Assembly: GCA_031769625.1 (NCBI GenBank)
Contig: JAUIMM010000646.1
Coordinates: forward strand, 2,589,001 to 2,653,000
Origin: Taudactylus pleione
Taxonomy: Eukaryota > Chordata > Amphibia > Anura > Myobatrachidae
DNA length: 64,000 nucleotides
Reading direction: 5' to 3'
The notes under the pieces were generated by a model, which was not told the DNA's origin, did not search any database, and was given only the letters and a program-made list of their open reading frames with translations. The position numbers and the translations under genes are program-made. Below are positions 42,564 through 54,445 of this stretch, piece by piece; within the stretch, counting starts at the first letter, position 1, and each line of letters opens with the position of its first letter.

Positions 42564-43238
42564 TTATTCAAGGAATATTCCATAATTGATGTGTTCATTA
42601 AGTCCCATTGGTTGTAATCCCCCCATCAGGAAGGTCCATTGACTTTCCCTCTTAAGCAATGCCTGGGTGATGCTTCCACCTCTAATACCCAAATGTATCT
42701 TTTCTATTCCGAAGACTGTTAGTCTATTTGGATTACTGGAATGAGATTCATAAAAATGATTCGCTACTGTAGTTAGTTGTTTGAATTTTCCTTTGTCAAT
42801 CTTGGAGTTCCTAATTGATCCTACATGTTCTAGAACTCGCTGTTTTAGTGCTCTAGTAGTCATTCCAATGTATCTTTTGTCACAGGGGCAAGTAATACAA
42901 TATACTACCCCGGTTGTTCTGCAGTTTATGTAGTCTTATATGTGGTGTTCTCTCCCATATTTGTCTCTAAATTGAGTAGTCTTTTGCATGAAATCACATG
43001 CCTTGCATTCTCCACATCTGAAACTTCCTTCTACAATCGCTTTCCTTTTACTGGACCTCATAAAATGGCTTTGTACTATTAGGCCCTTTAAATTAGCCGA
43101 ATGTGTCCAGCTAATTGAGGCTCTTTTCCTTAGATTTTTTGCAAGATCTGGGTCCAACAACAAAGTATGCCAGTGTTTGTTTATGATATTTTGAATTTCC
43201 CTCGATTCGGAACAAAAGTCTCCAACCAACCTCACCAT
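42564..43238 (-). pseudogene. PLE-C GIY-YIG endonuclease
   Basis: 43238-42936 shows SISWTHSANLKGLIVQSHFM and a Cys pair FRCGECKACDFM. After a frameshift, GVVYCITCPCDKRYIGMTTR (about 42920-42860) gives the GIY-YIG core. It ends LNEHINYGIFLE at 42564, aligning with LNENINYSVFI of PLE-A. PLE-C and PLE-A are therefore closer to each other than to PLE-B. Confidence 0.85.
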
Positions 43239-43491
43239 TCCTGACTTCTTCTCCTCAATTCTATTAGGATATAGCAGGGAATTTCTCTCTCTCCAACTGG
43301 CTTCATATTTGGCTTTTTTATTGCTATCCTACTATAGCCTCTTTGTATGAGTGTTTCAGCAAGTTAAATTACTCTTCCCTTGAACTGCAAGGCATCTGAG
43401 CAGTTTCTTTTAATACATAAGAACTCGCCCTTTGGACAGGAGGAAAATGAGCATTGTTCTATGAAGAACACTATTCGTTGCTGTATTTTTC

Positions 43492-44330
43492 CTATGCAGA
43501 TCCATAGATTTTTGGCCATCTTCCTTTTTCTGTATCTTCAGATCCAAAAAGGTCACTTTCTGAATTGTCCACTTCATATGTCAGTTTCAGGTTCAGGTTA
43601 TTATTATTCAAAATCTCTATGAACTCAATTAGTTTACATTTAGGGCCATCCCATAGGATGAGGAGGTCATCAATATATCTTAACCAAATCAAAATATTGT
43701 ATTATATGTGTATTTTTCATGTTCTTCACAGAATACAATTGTCTCCTCCCACCACCCTAAATATATATTCTCATAGGTGGGGGCACAAGCCACCCCCATA
43801 GCTGTGCCCCTCACCTATAAGAAGAATTGATCGTTAAAAACGAAAAAAAAATTAGTTAATACGAATGTTAATAAATCCACAAGAAATTTGCCAAAGTTTG
43901 TTGGTCTCTCTATTTCCAGAAAAGTTTCATGGAATTGATACCTCTTTCATGTAGAATGCTGGTATATAGCGACTATACATTGCATGTTACACGTAGAGCC
44001 TCCTCACCAACATGGACTTCGTCCAATTTTCGATGGACATCCATGGTGTCCTGTACATATGAGGGTAAGATGACAACGTATTTTCTCAGATGAGTATCAA
44101 GGAATTTGCTCGCCTGTTCCATAAGGCTCTTAATACCCAATACTATCAGTCATCCGGGTGGAGATTTCTAATTTTTGTGGATCTTTTGCAATAAATAGAA
44201 GGTGGGGACCACTGGGGCCACCACCTCTAAAAATTGAGATTCCATTTTAGTAATTGTGCCTTGTTGGTAAGCTGATGTAACAATATCAGTATACTGTCTC
44301 TTGAAATCTTCTAATGGGTTAAAGGGTAAG
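43492..44330 (-). pseudogene. PLE-C RT core, heavily broken
   Basis: WLRYIDDLLILWDG (motif C) lies at about 43690-43650, and RGTAMGVACAPTYENIY (motif B) at about 43815-43765 on the minus strand in a shifted frame. Between 43830 and 44330 the remaining RT is recoverable only piecemeal (FYLLQKIHKN near 44190). It includes several frameshifts and stops. Confidence 0.8.
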
Positions 44331-44338
44331 AGTTTGTA

Positions 44339-45031
44339 TCATGTGGAGTCTTTTAGTTGTTTCAAAGATTCTGCTATATAAAGATCTTTACCCCACAAAA
44401 TCACATTACCCCCTTTAGCTGAAGGTTTTACTACAATATCATCCCATGATTGGATTTCCTTAAGAGCTTCAATTTCCTCTTTCTTAAGATTACATATAGT
44501 TTTTGTACATCTAGAACCTTGATTCCATAAAACATCCAAATCTCTCAAAACCAATTCCATGAAAGTCCCCACTACTGGGCAGATGTTTGTTTGTGGATAG
44601 AACGTTCCTTTCTTCTTACATATGGGTCTCAAATTTGATGACAAAGTATCTTGTTCTTCCCTTAGTTCTTGTAATATAGTGATTTCTTCCATTTCTTCCA
44701 GAGTAAAATCATCATTCTTAGCATCACTTGTATCCAATGTCTTCCCATGTGGATTTTCAATATCAGTAGGGGTGGAGGTAGAATTTAATTTATTGGGGAG
44801 GAGTTTCCTCCCAAATAAACAAAGGTTTTTTTCCCATTTGAAATTATCAAAATGGTTAGTAGGGTAGAATGTTAATCCTTTACTCAAAATTTCCACATGC
44901 CATTTGTTTAATTCCTTTTTTGTCAAATTAATGACTTTCAGTCTGTTGTCACTGTCACCTATGGATCTTATCTCTTCCTCCGTGTCCTCCTTTGATATTG
45001 AGGATTGTCCTGTGAAGTCCAATTCTCTCAA
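44339..45031 (-). pseudogene. PLE-C pre-RT N-terminal part
   Basis: 230 open codons. ILSKGLTFYPTNHFDNFKWE and LCLFGRKLLPNKL match PLE-A (LRLFGRKLLLTKF). It continues through FMELVLRDLDVLW and DIVVKPSAKGGNVILWG, the equivalent of IVIKPADNGGSIVILD in PLE-B, and ends at a stop shortly before the RT core. Confidence 0.85.
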
Positions 45032-45312
45032 TTTTGTGTGCTTCTGCCCTCTCCTAATCTTCCTCTTGGGGTCTTTGGTCCAATACTGGACCTGGATGAA
45101 GGACTAAAATATTCCTATAGGACTGTCCAGGTAAGTTATGCTTTAACCGGAATGAGTAAGTTGATTCCTCCGTATCCGAGGAGCCTTGATCTGTAGAGGT
45201 ATAGCCTTGAGAATGCCTTTTCTCCTCCATAAAATTTCTCCCTCTTCCAATGTTCCATTTGAAGACTTGATTTTGTAAAGACTTGATTTTGCCGAGCAAA
45301 TATCTTTTTCTC

Positions 45313-45773
45313 TCATTCTGTTATCTCACTCTCGGAATCTGCCAGTTCCTTCTTATATTTTTCAAATTTCTGTTGGAATGTCAGTTCCTGTTCATAAATC
45401 TTTAATTTATTAGTTAGATATTCAATCTCATTTGTGTATTGTTCCAGCATTAAATTATCATCTTGTGAACACATCTTCAGGACATCTTCCCATTCTGTTC
45501 TTAAATTCTCTTTTGCAAGCGCAAATGACGGGAATACTTTTGGGCGTAGACCTCTTGGTGTTATTTTGTGTTTTATATAATTTTCAAAGGTGGTCATCTC
45601 CCACCAAGTTCTTGTTTGTTTTGATAAATTATATTTTAATCGCATCAAGTCCTCATTCCAACTTTGAATTTGACCTGTACTTTCACTAACATTGCAGGGA
45701 ATATCGTATCCAATTCACTATTCCACCATTCCCTCCTCCTATTGAGTTCAGTTGATAGACTGAAATTAGCCAT
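45313..45773 (-). pseudogene. PLE-C ORF1 (coiled-coil protein)
   Basis: Start MANFSLSTELNRRREWW at 45773. A shift then leads to 111 open codons (45648-45313), including TRTWWEMTTFENYIKHKITP and a heptad-rich segment (EIEYLTNKLKIYEQELTFQQ). It is conserved with PLE-A and PLE-B. The function is unknown; the coiled coil suggests self-association. Confidence 0.7.
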
Positions 45774-45892
45774 CTTTCTGTAATATAGTATTTCCTTTAT
45801 AGCTCCTACACAGGATGACCGAAAATAAATTGTTAAGGTCGTGCAGGACTATCAGAATTTGAGAATAGTTCTCAAAAAACAGAGCCACGGTA

Positions 45893-46558
45893 CTTAAAGA
45901 TTGTCCGCACAGACACTTATAATACCAATCATGTCCTTCCCCAATTATTTGTTAATTTATAATGTATTTCAATTCATCAAGAGAGGTGCACCCAGGAACA
46001 TATTCATATATATATACATAAAGAATGAAGAAAAAAGTGTTCCAAGAAAGGGGCACTCGCAGACTATCAATGTATGAGTTCATCCCATAATTGGATTACA
46101 TTACGGTAACCCAAAAGAGCATCGAAAATAATAATTAAAAATTAACCTTTAATTCATTTACAGTATTTTTAAAATCCTAAGTTGTAGCAAAATATAAAGT
46201 ACAAAAAGGTGCAATGGTGTGAGACAATACTAACAATAAATTAAAATGTTGTGTCTACCCCAATTGTTTGTTTTAATTATTAAATATCCGTCATAACCTT
46301 CCTATTATATAGTTAATCAAGACACGATTTCAGCCTCACCATTCACGTGGCTAAATATCGCTAATTTCTGTAAGTTGAGGTGATACTGAATTGTATTTGT
46401 GTTGAATACTGATGCTTTTATTGCTTCTGTAGCACCATAAAATAATTTGTAATACTAACAAGAATCTTCATTAGCAAATTGTACAATCCAGTTTTCACAG
46501 TATTCAAATCTCCATACTAGACAATGTGCTTCTATTATGTAAAGCACCCGTTCTCTTC
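45893..46558 (-). repeat. PLE-C right terminal repeat
   Basis: Direct repeat of 35993-36298 plus 40569-40823, with about 95 bp (around 45960-46045) absent from the left copy. It ends near CCCGTTCTCTT. Confidence 0.85.
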
Positions 46559-47042
46559 ACTGTGGAATTCCGAAATATACAGTACAACAATTGAAAAGGA
46601 TGACGTTATAAATAGAACAAGCCTGTAGCAATAATGTATGCTGAAGGCATCACATATTATTTCCCTTCAAGCAGAGGAAACACTGAACGCAATAAATAAA
46701 CATACTGCGTTTTCCTATGCAAATCATAACTATGCAAAAGCAGAATGTTGAGCAATAAGGGAAAGAGAGACAAAAAGACAACTGGTAAGTAGCTAGACAC
46801 ATATTAACAATACTTGCTAAGTAAATAAACTTCAGTACTATTTGGTCATTGGAGTGAATAGTGAATTCACGGATGGTAAATATGGTGTGGGCTTCCATGT
46901 GAGAGCATATTTGCATGACAAATTATGAAATAAAATTTTACAGCTTTCGAATTATATCTCAAGTACTTTTTGAGCACTCTAAAAGAAAATCATATCTTAA
47001 AATAAACCCTAATATGGGACTCTTGGGCTATAATTACAAATG

Positions 47043-47075
<33 letters not shown>

Positions 47076-47879
47076 CATAGTTACCTATTTGATTTGTTTT
47101 CAGCAAAATGTAATTCCCCCAAAGCCCAATTCATGTAATACATACTCGTATTATAGTAGCATCTGGGGAAAGCTTTTCAGCTGACTAAAACAATACTTAA
47201 GTTACATTTTTGAATGTATTTGCACATTTTTTCTGTGACAAATTCAGCAGAGCAAAATATAATCTATAAAAAAAAAAGATTTAGTTTTTTCATCTATAAA
47301 ATGAATCCAGAAGATTATGGGGCCTATTCATTGAGCGTACCTGTCCCTTAAATCATGTGGAAACAGCAATTTACCTAAAGCTGATTGCATATCTAAGACA
47401 TCTCCTGCATTCAGCTAAGTAATGTGGGATATTGCAGTTCCTATTGCTACAGTAGCAATAAGCACTGTGCTCTGTAGATATTAACCAAACTGACCCAGAT
47501 GTTACCAGCACACCTCAAGTACCCTTGCCCGTGAGTTCAGCTGCCGGTGCAGGGTACATACACGTATCTCTCCAGTGCTTATATTTACTGAATATACACT
47601 ACAAGTAGCTCTTTTTCAATACTTTCAGTCGGTGATCTACACTGCCAGCTCCCAGCTTGAACACAGCCAGGAGGGTTGGAACAAAGTGATCGGTATCCTT
47701 TCATCATCATATGGTAAAATTAAAGTTTGTCGTGGCACTTCCCCATGAAGTCATGCCCCTTTTTTGGGCACGTGTCTTATGTCTCTATTTCACAAATTGG
47801 GGGGGGGGGCGGGGGCTGCTAATGCTCTTTCTGGCCCAGGGCATCTAAAAGTCTAGTTATGGGTCTAGATGGGAGTGTC
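46559..47879. other. Unassigned AT-rich sequence
   Basis: No gene. A (TA)n microsatellite lies at 47041-47070. GGGGCCTATTCATTGAGCG at 47320 is a MITE-type terminus (its complement recurs near 59430), but the other end was not located. Confidence 0.5.
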
Positions 47880-48118
47880 GCGGGTGTGTATCTAATGCTC
47901 TGTGTGATTCTGAGTCCTGCGTATGGGTAGCCTCGCTTCAGGGGTGGTTGTAGCTAAGACGGTGGAACAATTTAAACACGCTTGGGTTAGGCATAAGGCT
48001 ATCCTTAAGGGAGACCTAAGGATCAAATAGGGTTGAAGTTGGCAAAAGGATAAATGAAAAGGGGCAGACTAGATGGGCCAAGTGGTTCTTATCTGCTGTC
48101 AAATTCTATGTTTCTGAC
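47880..48118 (+). mobile_element. LINE/SINE 3' tail (CR1/L2-like)
   Basis: GGGGCAGACTAGATGGGCC, AGTGGTTCTTATCTGCTGTC and TTCTATGTTTCT are a familiar vertebrate CR1/L2-type tail. No coding sequence is present. The classification rests on recall of the tail phrase only. Confidence 0.55.
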
Positions 48119-48130
48119 AGATCTCTTGCA

Positions 48131-48405
48131 CAGGGCCGGCTCTACCATTAGGCAGCTTAGGCAGCTGCCTAGGGGTGCCAGGATCTGGGGGGCGCCACAG
48201 AGTCTGCCCATCACAATATTATGAATGTCTCTGAGAGAGACATTCTTGTTGTACTAAATGCAGGTGGCAGCTGTGGAACTAAGGTGAAGCCTTCTCACTT
48301 TCACCTGATGGGTTTGAAAGTGGGTATTGGTGGCGGTGGTGGTGGGGGGCAGCTCAGTAGGCTGCAGTTTTTCCTAGGGTGCCGAGAAACCTTGCACCGG
48401 CCCTG
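48131..48405. mobile_element. hAT MITE, 275 bp
   Basis: TIRs CAGGGCCGGCTCTACC and complement CAGGGCCGGTGCAAGG. Perfect 8-bp duplication CTCTTGCA (48123-48130 and 48406-48413). Non-coding. Confidence 0.9.
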
Positions 48406-49405
48406 CTCTTGCACATAGCATGGGGCTGGCGCACGTGTAGATACTAATGACGATGATTGCGTCTGCGGACGCTAGAACGGTGGGCGGAATAGGCGCATGA
48501 ATTTGCGTCTTACTTTGCCAGACTGTCGCATTCGCACATGAAAGTAAGTACAACTTCACATCCGTAGCAAAACAACTACTCAGAAGCTCTAAAAGGGCTG
48601 ATTTGCACATCTCCAGTGCAAATTATTTCTGGGGCAATAAATGGGGGACTGCACATTATAAAGCCAGCACAGATCTGCAGACTGATTTCATCAGTAACAG
48701 AGAAGATTATGGATGGATTCTATTATAAAGCCACCAGAGATCTAGGGTCTGAATAGTAAAGCCATTTGGGGTCTGCTTTGTTCCATTATCCTTGTTTTCT
48801 CTCTTCTGCATTTACTCACTTTAATTGAGTAGGCTAGTGTTATCATGTGTGCGTTATTTCTTGTATATAAATTATAATCCTGTTTATTCAGATTACATTG
48901 AGGCAGCACTGTGCATGTAATGTTCCCTCTGATCCAAAGCCAAGCAGAACATCATCACTTACCATGATACTTCATCCTTAACATCAACCCCATAACAGTA
49001 ACAGCATCCTTTGCCCTAGAACACGTCTTCCACCACGGGAGTTTAATTAACAAGATATAATACAGGCCGGGAGTTTAATTAACGAGATATAATAAAGGCC
49101 TGATGATTCTGTCTAAAGTATACTTAAATCATTGGCGTTATTTAATATCAGTCTATCACTAATGGGTTATATGAGGAATCAAGGACTGCACTATAACCTG
49201 ATTAATAGCATAATACAGATGCAACTTTATCTACAGAACATAAATTACTAACTCATCATTAGGGATTCAGATTGTTGTTGCAGATTGTTAGAATAAATCT
49301 GAGGCTATTAGAACAAAATCAGTCAAAGAGGCACCCAACCTACTCCCAGAGCTAAAAGCACTTCCAATTCCGTATTTGTCATTGACAACAGTATCTCTTT
49401 CTAGA

Positions 49406-49972
49406 GGGTCTATATACTAAGGGACACTTTAGCGCAGTGTAAAAGCCGCTCCTACTTTGCCTGCATTCCGCTGTGAAGCAGGAGCTGGCTAACGCGATTG
49501 TTACTAATAACAGACACGCCGAGGAGGGTGAACGTTAAGTCACCCCCTTGGCGGTGTAGGCTGTATAGCCGAGACACTGGACTCACCAGGTCACCGGAGT
49601 CCCGTCCTGTGCAGAGGAAGCAACAAACTTTATTGACAAACGTCCAAAATTACAGAACTCAAGTCCTGCTTCTCCAGTGATGAGAAGTAGATAATAGAAG
49701 CTACAGGATGCGATATCAGCACTGGAGAATATACCCGACGGTAAGTGCCCTCTCCTCTTAGTAACACCTGGGATGCTTAGCGCTGCCATAGGTGTCTATG
49801 GCAGCACTAAGTGCCCCAGGTGCAGTGCGATATTGTAGCCTGCACTTAGCGTTGGCAGGCTGCAGGCAGAGAAAATCCCTTTAGTACATACTGAGAAGTG
49901 GTATGTACAGGGATCTTCTCTGCCTTTAGTGTTTTTACCCCCTTTTCTCCCTTTAGTAAATAGATCCCTATG
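49406..49972. mobile_element. MITE-like element, GGGTCTATATACTAAGGG ends
   Basis: The right end is the complement of AGGGATCTATTTACTAAAGGG-type sequence, so the two ends are inverted. A TA duplication is possible but not certain. A central stretch (about 49555-49770) may be a second insertion. No coding sequence. Confidence 0.5.
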
Positions 49973-50377
49973 TTTTTGGGCCTGCATTTTATTGTGACCT
50001 CCAGAACTGGGGTGGCATTAAATAGCAGTTACTAAGAGGCATTGTGTTCTGTGTAGTTGACACAATAATGCTCTCTGTATTGTGTATTGGTATCTAGAAT
50101 AGTATCTATATTGTATGTTGGTCACTAGAATAGTAAAACAAAATAAACCAATCCTATAGCACAACACTCCAAAGCAGCAAAGACCAAACTAATGGAGTCA
50201 CCATCTAGCAAATATACAATAAACCGAAAAATAGGTCACATATGCACTAAGAATAGTCCCAACATATAGTCAGTTCTTACAGCGATGTAAATCTCTTGTT
50301 CCAGTAGTAGGTCTCTTAATGTGATGTCCTCTGATGATATAAAAAAAAGCAAAAATTGAACAAAATAGTGTAATACT

Positions 50378-51690
50378 CAGGGCTGGTGCTAGGGTGTTCC
50401 ACGCCCCCCTGCAAACTATACATTTGCGCCCTCCCTCCCATTCTTCATAAAGGGAGAAAAAGGGGTATGGTCTCACAAGAAAGGGGTGAGGCCACACAAT
50501 AGTACCCCAATTCAAATTACGCCACATAGCAACTCAATCTTATTCACATTACACCGCACATAGTGCCCTTGATTCACATTATACCACATAGTGGTGCCCA
50601 ATATACCCAATGCCCACAGTAGTGCTTCTTATACGCAATTGTCAAAGTCGTGCCCCTTACTCAAAATACCCATAGTAGTAGTGCCCCTTACACGCAATGC
50701 CCACAGTGTTTGTACCCCTTACATGTAAAGCCCACAGTCAGGGTCAGACTGCCTATCTGGCACTTCTGGCAAATGCCAGAAGGGCTGATAGCCAGATGGG
50801 CCGGGCCGGTGTTAAACCCTGGCTGAACAGCTACGTTTCCCAGTGCTCTGCTCAGCTGGGATACTGAAAGACGGTGACATGCCATGAGACCAGGGCACAC
50901 GGGGAATGCCAAGGCTGATCAGCAGCTCCAGTCTGTCCCTGCCCACAGTAGTAGTGTCTCTTATGCAATGCCCACAGCAGTAGTGTCCCCTATACAATGG
51001 CCACAGTAGTAGTATCCCCTCTACAATGCCCACAGTAGTAGTGCCCCTTCTACAATGCCCACAGTACTAGTGCCCCTTCTACTATGGCCACAGTAGTAGT
51101 GCCCCTTCCACAATGTCCACAGTAGTACTGTCCCCTTTACAATGCCAACAGTACTAGTGCCCCTTCTACAATGCCCACAGTAGTATTCTACTATGCCCAC
51201 AGTAGTAGTGCACCTATACAATGCCCACAGTAGTAGTGCACCTATACAAGCCCCACAGTAGTAGTGCCCCTATACAATGCCCACAGTAGTAGTGCCCCTA
51301 TACAATGCCCACAGTAGTAGTGCCCCTTCTACTATGCCCACAGCAGTAGTGCCCCTATACAATCCCTACAGTAGTAGTGCCCCTATACAGTGCCCACAGT
51401 AGTGACCCTATGCAATGCCCACAGTAGAAGTGCCCCTATGCAATGCCCACTGTAGTAGTGCCCCTATATAATCCCCACAGTAGTAGTGCCCCTATACAAT
51501 GTCCACTGTAGTAGTGCCCCTATACAATGCCCACAGTAGTAGTGCTCCTATAAAATGCCCACAGTAGCAGTGCCTCTTACACATAAAGACTGTGTAATAG
51601 TCTGACACACACAATACTGTACTTACAGTACCTTAATCCTCACTCCTGAGCCCGCCACCGTCCGACAGCTCCTCACGTTCGGCAAAGTGA
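50378..51690. mobile_element. hAT-like element with GCCCACAGTAGTAGTGCCCC array
   Basis: Left end CAGGGCTGGTGCTAGGG. An array of units such as CTATACAATGCCCACAGTAG runs at about 50590-51590, followed by ACTTACAGTACCTTAATCCT, equivalent to the splice-donor side of the related modules. The right end and duplication were not found. A 203-bp hAT MITE is inserted at 50739. Confidence 0.6.
50739..50941. mobile_element. hAT MITE, 203 bp, inside minisatellite
   Basis: CAGGGTCAGACTG on the left and complement CAGGGACAGACTGG on the right. Perfect 8-bp duplication CCCACAGT (50731-50738 and 50942-50949), which is itself part of the array unit. Confidence 0.9.
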
Positions 51691-51779
51691 CCATGACCAC
51701 GAAGTCATCTACATTAGATGAGGGGATAAACAGAATCTATTCTATCACTCACAAATATGCTTACATAAGTATCACTGGC

Positions 51780-53100
51780 AGTAAACTCATAATTTTTTAT
51801 TGTATAGTGGTCACTAGAATGCTCTCTGTGTTGTAGAGAGGTCCCTAGAGTATTCTCTATACTGTGTGTTGGTCACTCGAATACACTCTTTATTGTATAG
51901 TGGTCACTAGAATGCTCTCTGTGTTGTAGAGAGGTCCCTAGAGTATTCTCTATACTGTATGTTGGTCACTAGAATACACTCTTTATTGTATAGCAGTGGC
52001 GTATCTAGGGGTTGACGAGCAGGGCATGTGCCCTGGGCGCAGTCAGACCAGTGGCATAGAGGGGTGGCGGCGCCAGTGTGTTTGATTTGGCAGCCAATGA
52101 GTCAGACAGACTCTCATTGGCTGCTGCACCCACGGCTGGAGCCGGGCTGGAGCTCACTCATGAGCTCCACCTTCCAGGCTCCTGCATTGGGTGATGGGAG
52201 ATACGTCATGGTGTCTCTCCCATAGTGCAGAGTGGGCCGGGAGGACGGAGGAGTGGAAAGCAGCGATGCCAAAGCGGGGATTCAGGTAAGTGTTGTGTTT
52301 TGTTTTTTTGTGTGTCTTTGTCCTATATATGTAAGGGGCACTGGCACTGAATAGGGGGGGTACTACTGAGAGCACTGTATAGCGGGGAATACTACTGGGG
52401 GCACTATATGAGTTGCACTACTGGGTGCGCTGCATAGGTGGGACTACTACTCAGGGCACTGCATGGGGGGGTCATTACTGGGGGCACTGCATAGGGGGGA
52501 CTACTACTAGGGCACTATATAAGGGGCACTACTGGGGGTACTGCATAGGCAGGACCACTACTCAGGGCACTGGATAAGGGGGACTACTACTGTGGGCACT
52601 ATACAAGGGGCACGGACGACTACTGCTGTGGGCACTATATAAGTGGCACAACTGGGGGCACTATATAAGGGGCACTGCATAAGGGGCACAGTATAAGGGT
52701 GCATTACTAGGGAAACTGCTACTGGAGACATTGCATAAGGGGCACTACCACAGTGGGCATTGCAATAGGGACACTGCTACTGGGGGCACTAATGTGCATA
52801 TGGAATGGTAGTAAAGTTTCCAGAGTGACGAGAAACGGTAGTGTGTCATCTTGACATGCCCCCATTTTCCAGTGGCCACGCCCCTTGTGGCATGTGACCA
52901 CACCCACTTTTTTACACATATATGGTGGTGTGGGCTCCGTTTTTTATTTTGACCTGGGCTCCAAATACCCTAGTTACGCCACTATTGTATAGTGGCGCTA
53001 GAATGCTCTGTGTTATAAATCAGTTACTATAATTTGCTGTGTATTGTATAGAGGTCACTGTAAAGATCCCTCTACTCTGTGTATAGGTCAGTAGAATAGT
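51780..53100. repeat. Minisatellite of about 110 bp unit, split by hAT
   Basis: Units of the type GTCACTAGAATGCTCTCTGTG, GTTGTAGAGAGGTCCCTAG and TCTATACTGTGTGTTGG at 51810-51993, continuing at 52985-53100. A degenerate unit lies at 50030-50130. Confidence 0.75.
51994..52984 (+). mobile_element. Non-autonomous hAT element with shared CCAAT/splice-donor module
   Basis: CAGTGGCGTATCTAGGG and complement AGTGGCGTAACTAGGG. Perfect 8-bp duplication TTGTATAG (51986-51993 and 52985-52992). Inside, in forward order: a CCAATGAGTCAGACAGACTC palindrome ending ATTGGCTGC, GAGCTCACTCATGAGCTC, GATTCAGGTAAGTG (donor-like, about 52280), and a GGGGCACTACTGGGGG array (52335-52790). No transposase. Confidence 0.9.
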
Positions 53101-53384
53101 CACAGCTTTGAATGGTAATCAGATGGGACTTGTACAAGCTGCATTTGATCACAACTCTTTGATATAGCATTGTGTCATTTATTTCCTTGGCTATATAAAC
53201 CACACCCACATTAGGTAAATCATGTCTGCAGTTTTGGTGCTGCTACTTCTATCAAGGCTTTGAAGTGTATGACCATGTAGATCTATGGCTGTATGTTGTG
53301 GGGCGGGGCAGGAGTAATGGTGATGTAAATAGTGTTATTATTTCCTGCTTATCTGTTACTGTGCTCTGTGTTTCTATATGTCTA

Positions 53385-54445
53385 ACTAGCTGGGATACCC
53401 AGTGTTGCCCAGGTTGAAGACTGGACCCTGAAGTACACCTGCAGCCTTTATTTGTTTACTTTGTCCTAACTTGTACCCAATTACATTGACCCTGAAAAGG
53501 ACCCCACTGTTTTCTAACATGCATGCAAAAAGTGGCTTAACTACTGTGAGTAAAAGGGCTGTGGCTGCTATAGTGCCTAAGGTGCCTCTGTGGCCCGCTG
53601 CACCTCTTGCACCCAATCATGCACACAAGGTGGGCCGGTCCAGTCAAGGCCTTTGAGGGGGGCTGGAAATCAGCGGGTGACACACAGGGGGAGGCAAGAG
53701 GCTGCTGGAGGGACATGGGGAGGTGAGTTGCTGGGGAGGGGGTTTAATGTGTAAGAGGCATTACTGTGTGGCATGTGTAAAGGGCACTACTATTGTGTGG
53801 AATAATGTGTTATATGGGACACTACTACTATGTGGCATAATCTGTAAAGGCCATTACTATGTCGTATAATGTGTAAGGGGCATTACTGTGTAGTATAAGG
53901 GGCATTACTGTGTGGTATAAGGGACATTACTACTGCATGGCATAATGTGTATAAGGGGTACTACTGTGTAGCATAACCTGAATGGGCTCTGTGTGGGGGC
54001 AAATGTATGTGGTTTCTTACCTCTGGGGGGCCCTTTTAAGAACTTGCTGTGTGGACCCCAAAGTTCTAGTTACGCCCTTGCATGCAAACACAGAGGGCTT
54101 AAAAAGGAATAACTCTGGATTCAATATGAACTTGCATGAGTCATAAAGTTTGACACTTGCTCAGACTGTGATGTCTTTTGTAGCTTTCTCACAGGTTTTT
54201 GGCAGACTGCTAATTTCCACTTAAGCCAGCTCTGGAACATGTGTAGTGTAGGAGTGTCCCCATTTTTAGGGATTATGTGACAGTGTGTGGACCTGACGAA
54301 GTTCAGACCTAGGCAAAAATCTAATCCTGGTCAAATTACACAACCCTGCCAAATTTGGTGGAGCTAGGTCCAAAACTCTGGCCGTGCATAAAGGACAAAC
54401 AGACAGATAGACAGAAAGACACACTTTATCAAGTATTATATAGAT
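53385..54445. mobile_element. Unclassified interspersed repeat
   Basis: Starts around AACTAGCTGGGATACCCAG and ends in an ACAGACAGATAGACAG-type tetranucleotide tract plus TATTATATAGATAAAG. The phrasing (GTTGCCCAGG near the start, ACAGACAG near the end) recalls a widespread vertebrate repeat whose class I cannot name. It is interrupted at 53530-54080 by a hAT element. Confidence 0.5.
53530..54080. mobile_element. hAT element, 551 bp
   Basis: AAGTGGCTTAACTA and complement CAAGGGCGTAACTAG. Perfect 8-bp duplication CATGCAAA (53522-53529 and 54081-54088). A GGCATTACTGTGTGG-type minisatellite occupies about 53750-53960. Non-coding. Confidence 0.85.

Larger units (their letters stand above)
35993..46558 (-). 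mobile_element. PLE-C: third Penelope-like element, interrupted by a Gypsy element
   Basis: Direct terminal repeats start GTACTTAAAGATTGTCCGC at 35995 and 45895. The left one is split by the LTR element 36299-40563 and resumes at 40569; the right one runs to about 46558. The coding strand is minus: ORF1 (45773-45313), RT parts (45031-43492) and the GIY-YIG region (43238-42564). Many frameshifts and stops make it the most decayed PLE. No clear target duplication was found. Confidence 0.85.

Noticed and set aside
50590..51590. CRISPR-like regular repeats
   Set aside because: Units are degenerate, adjacent and lack unique spacers; the setting is eukaryotic minisatellite.
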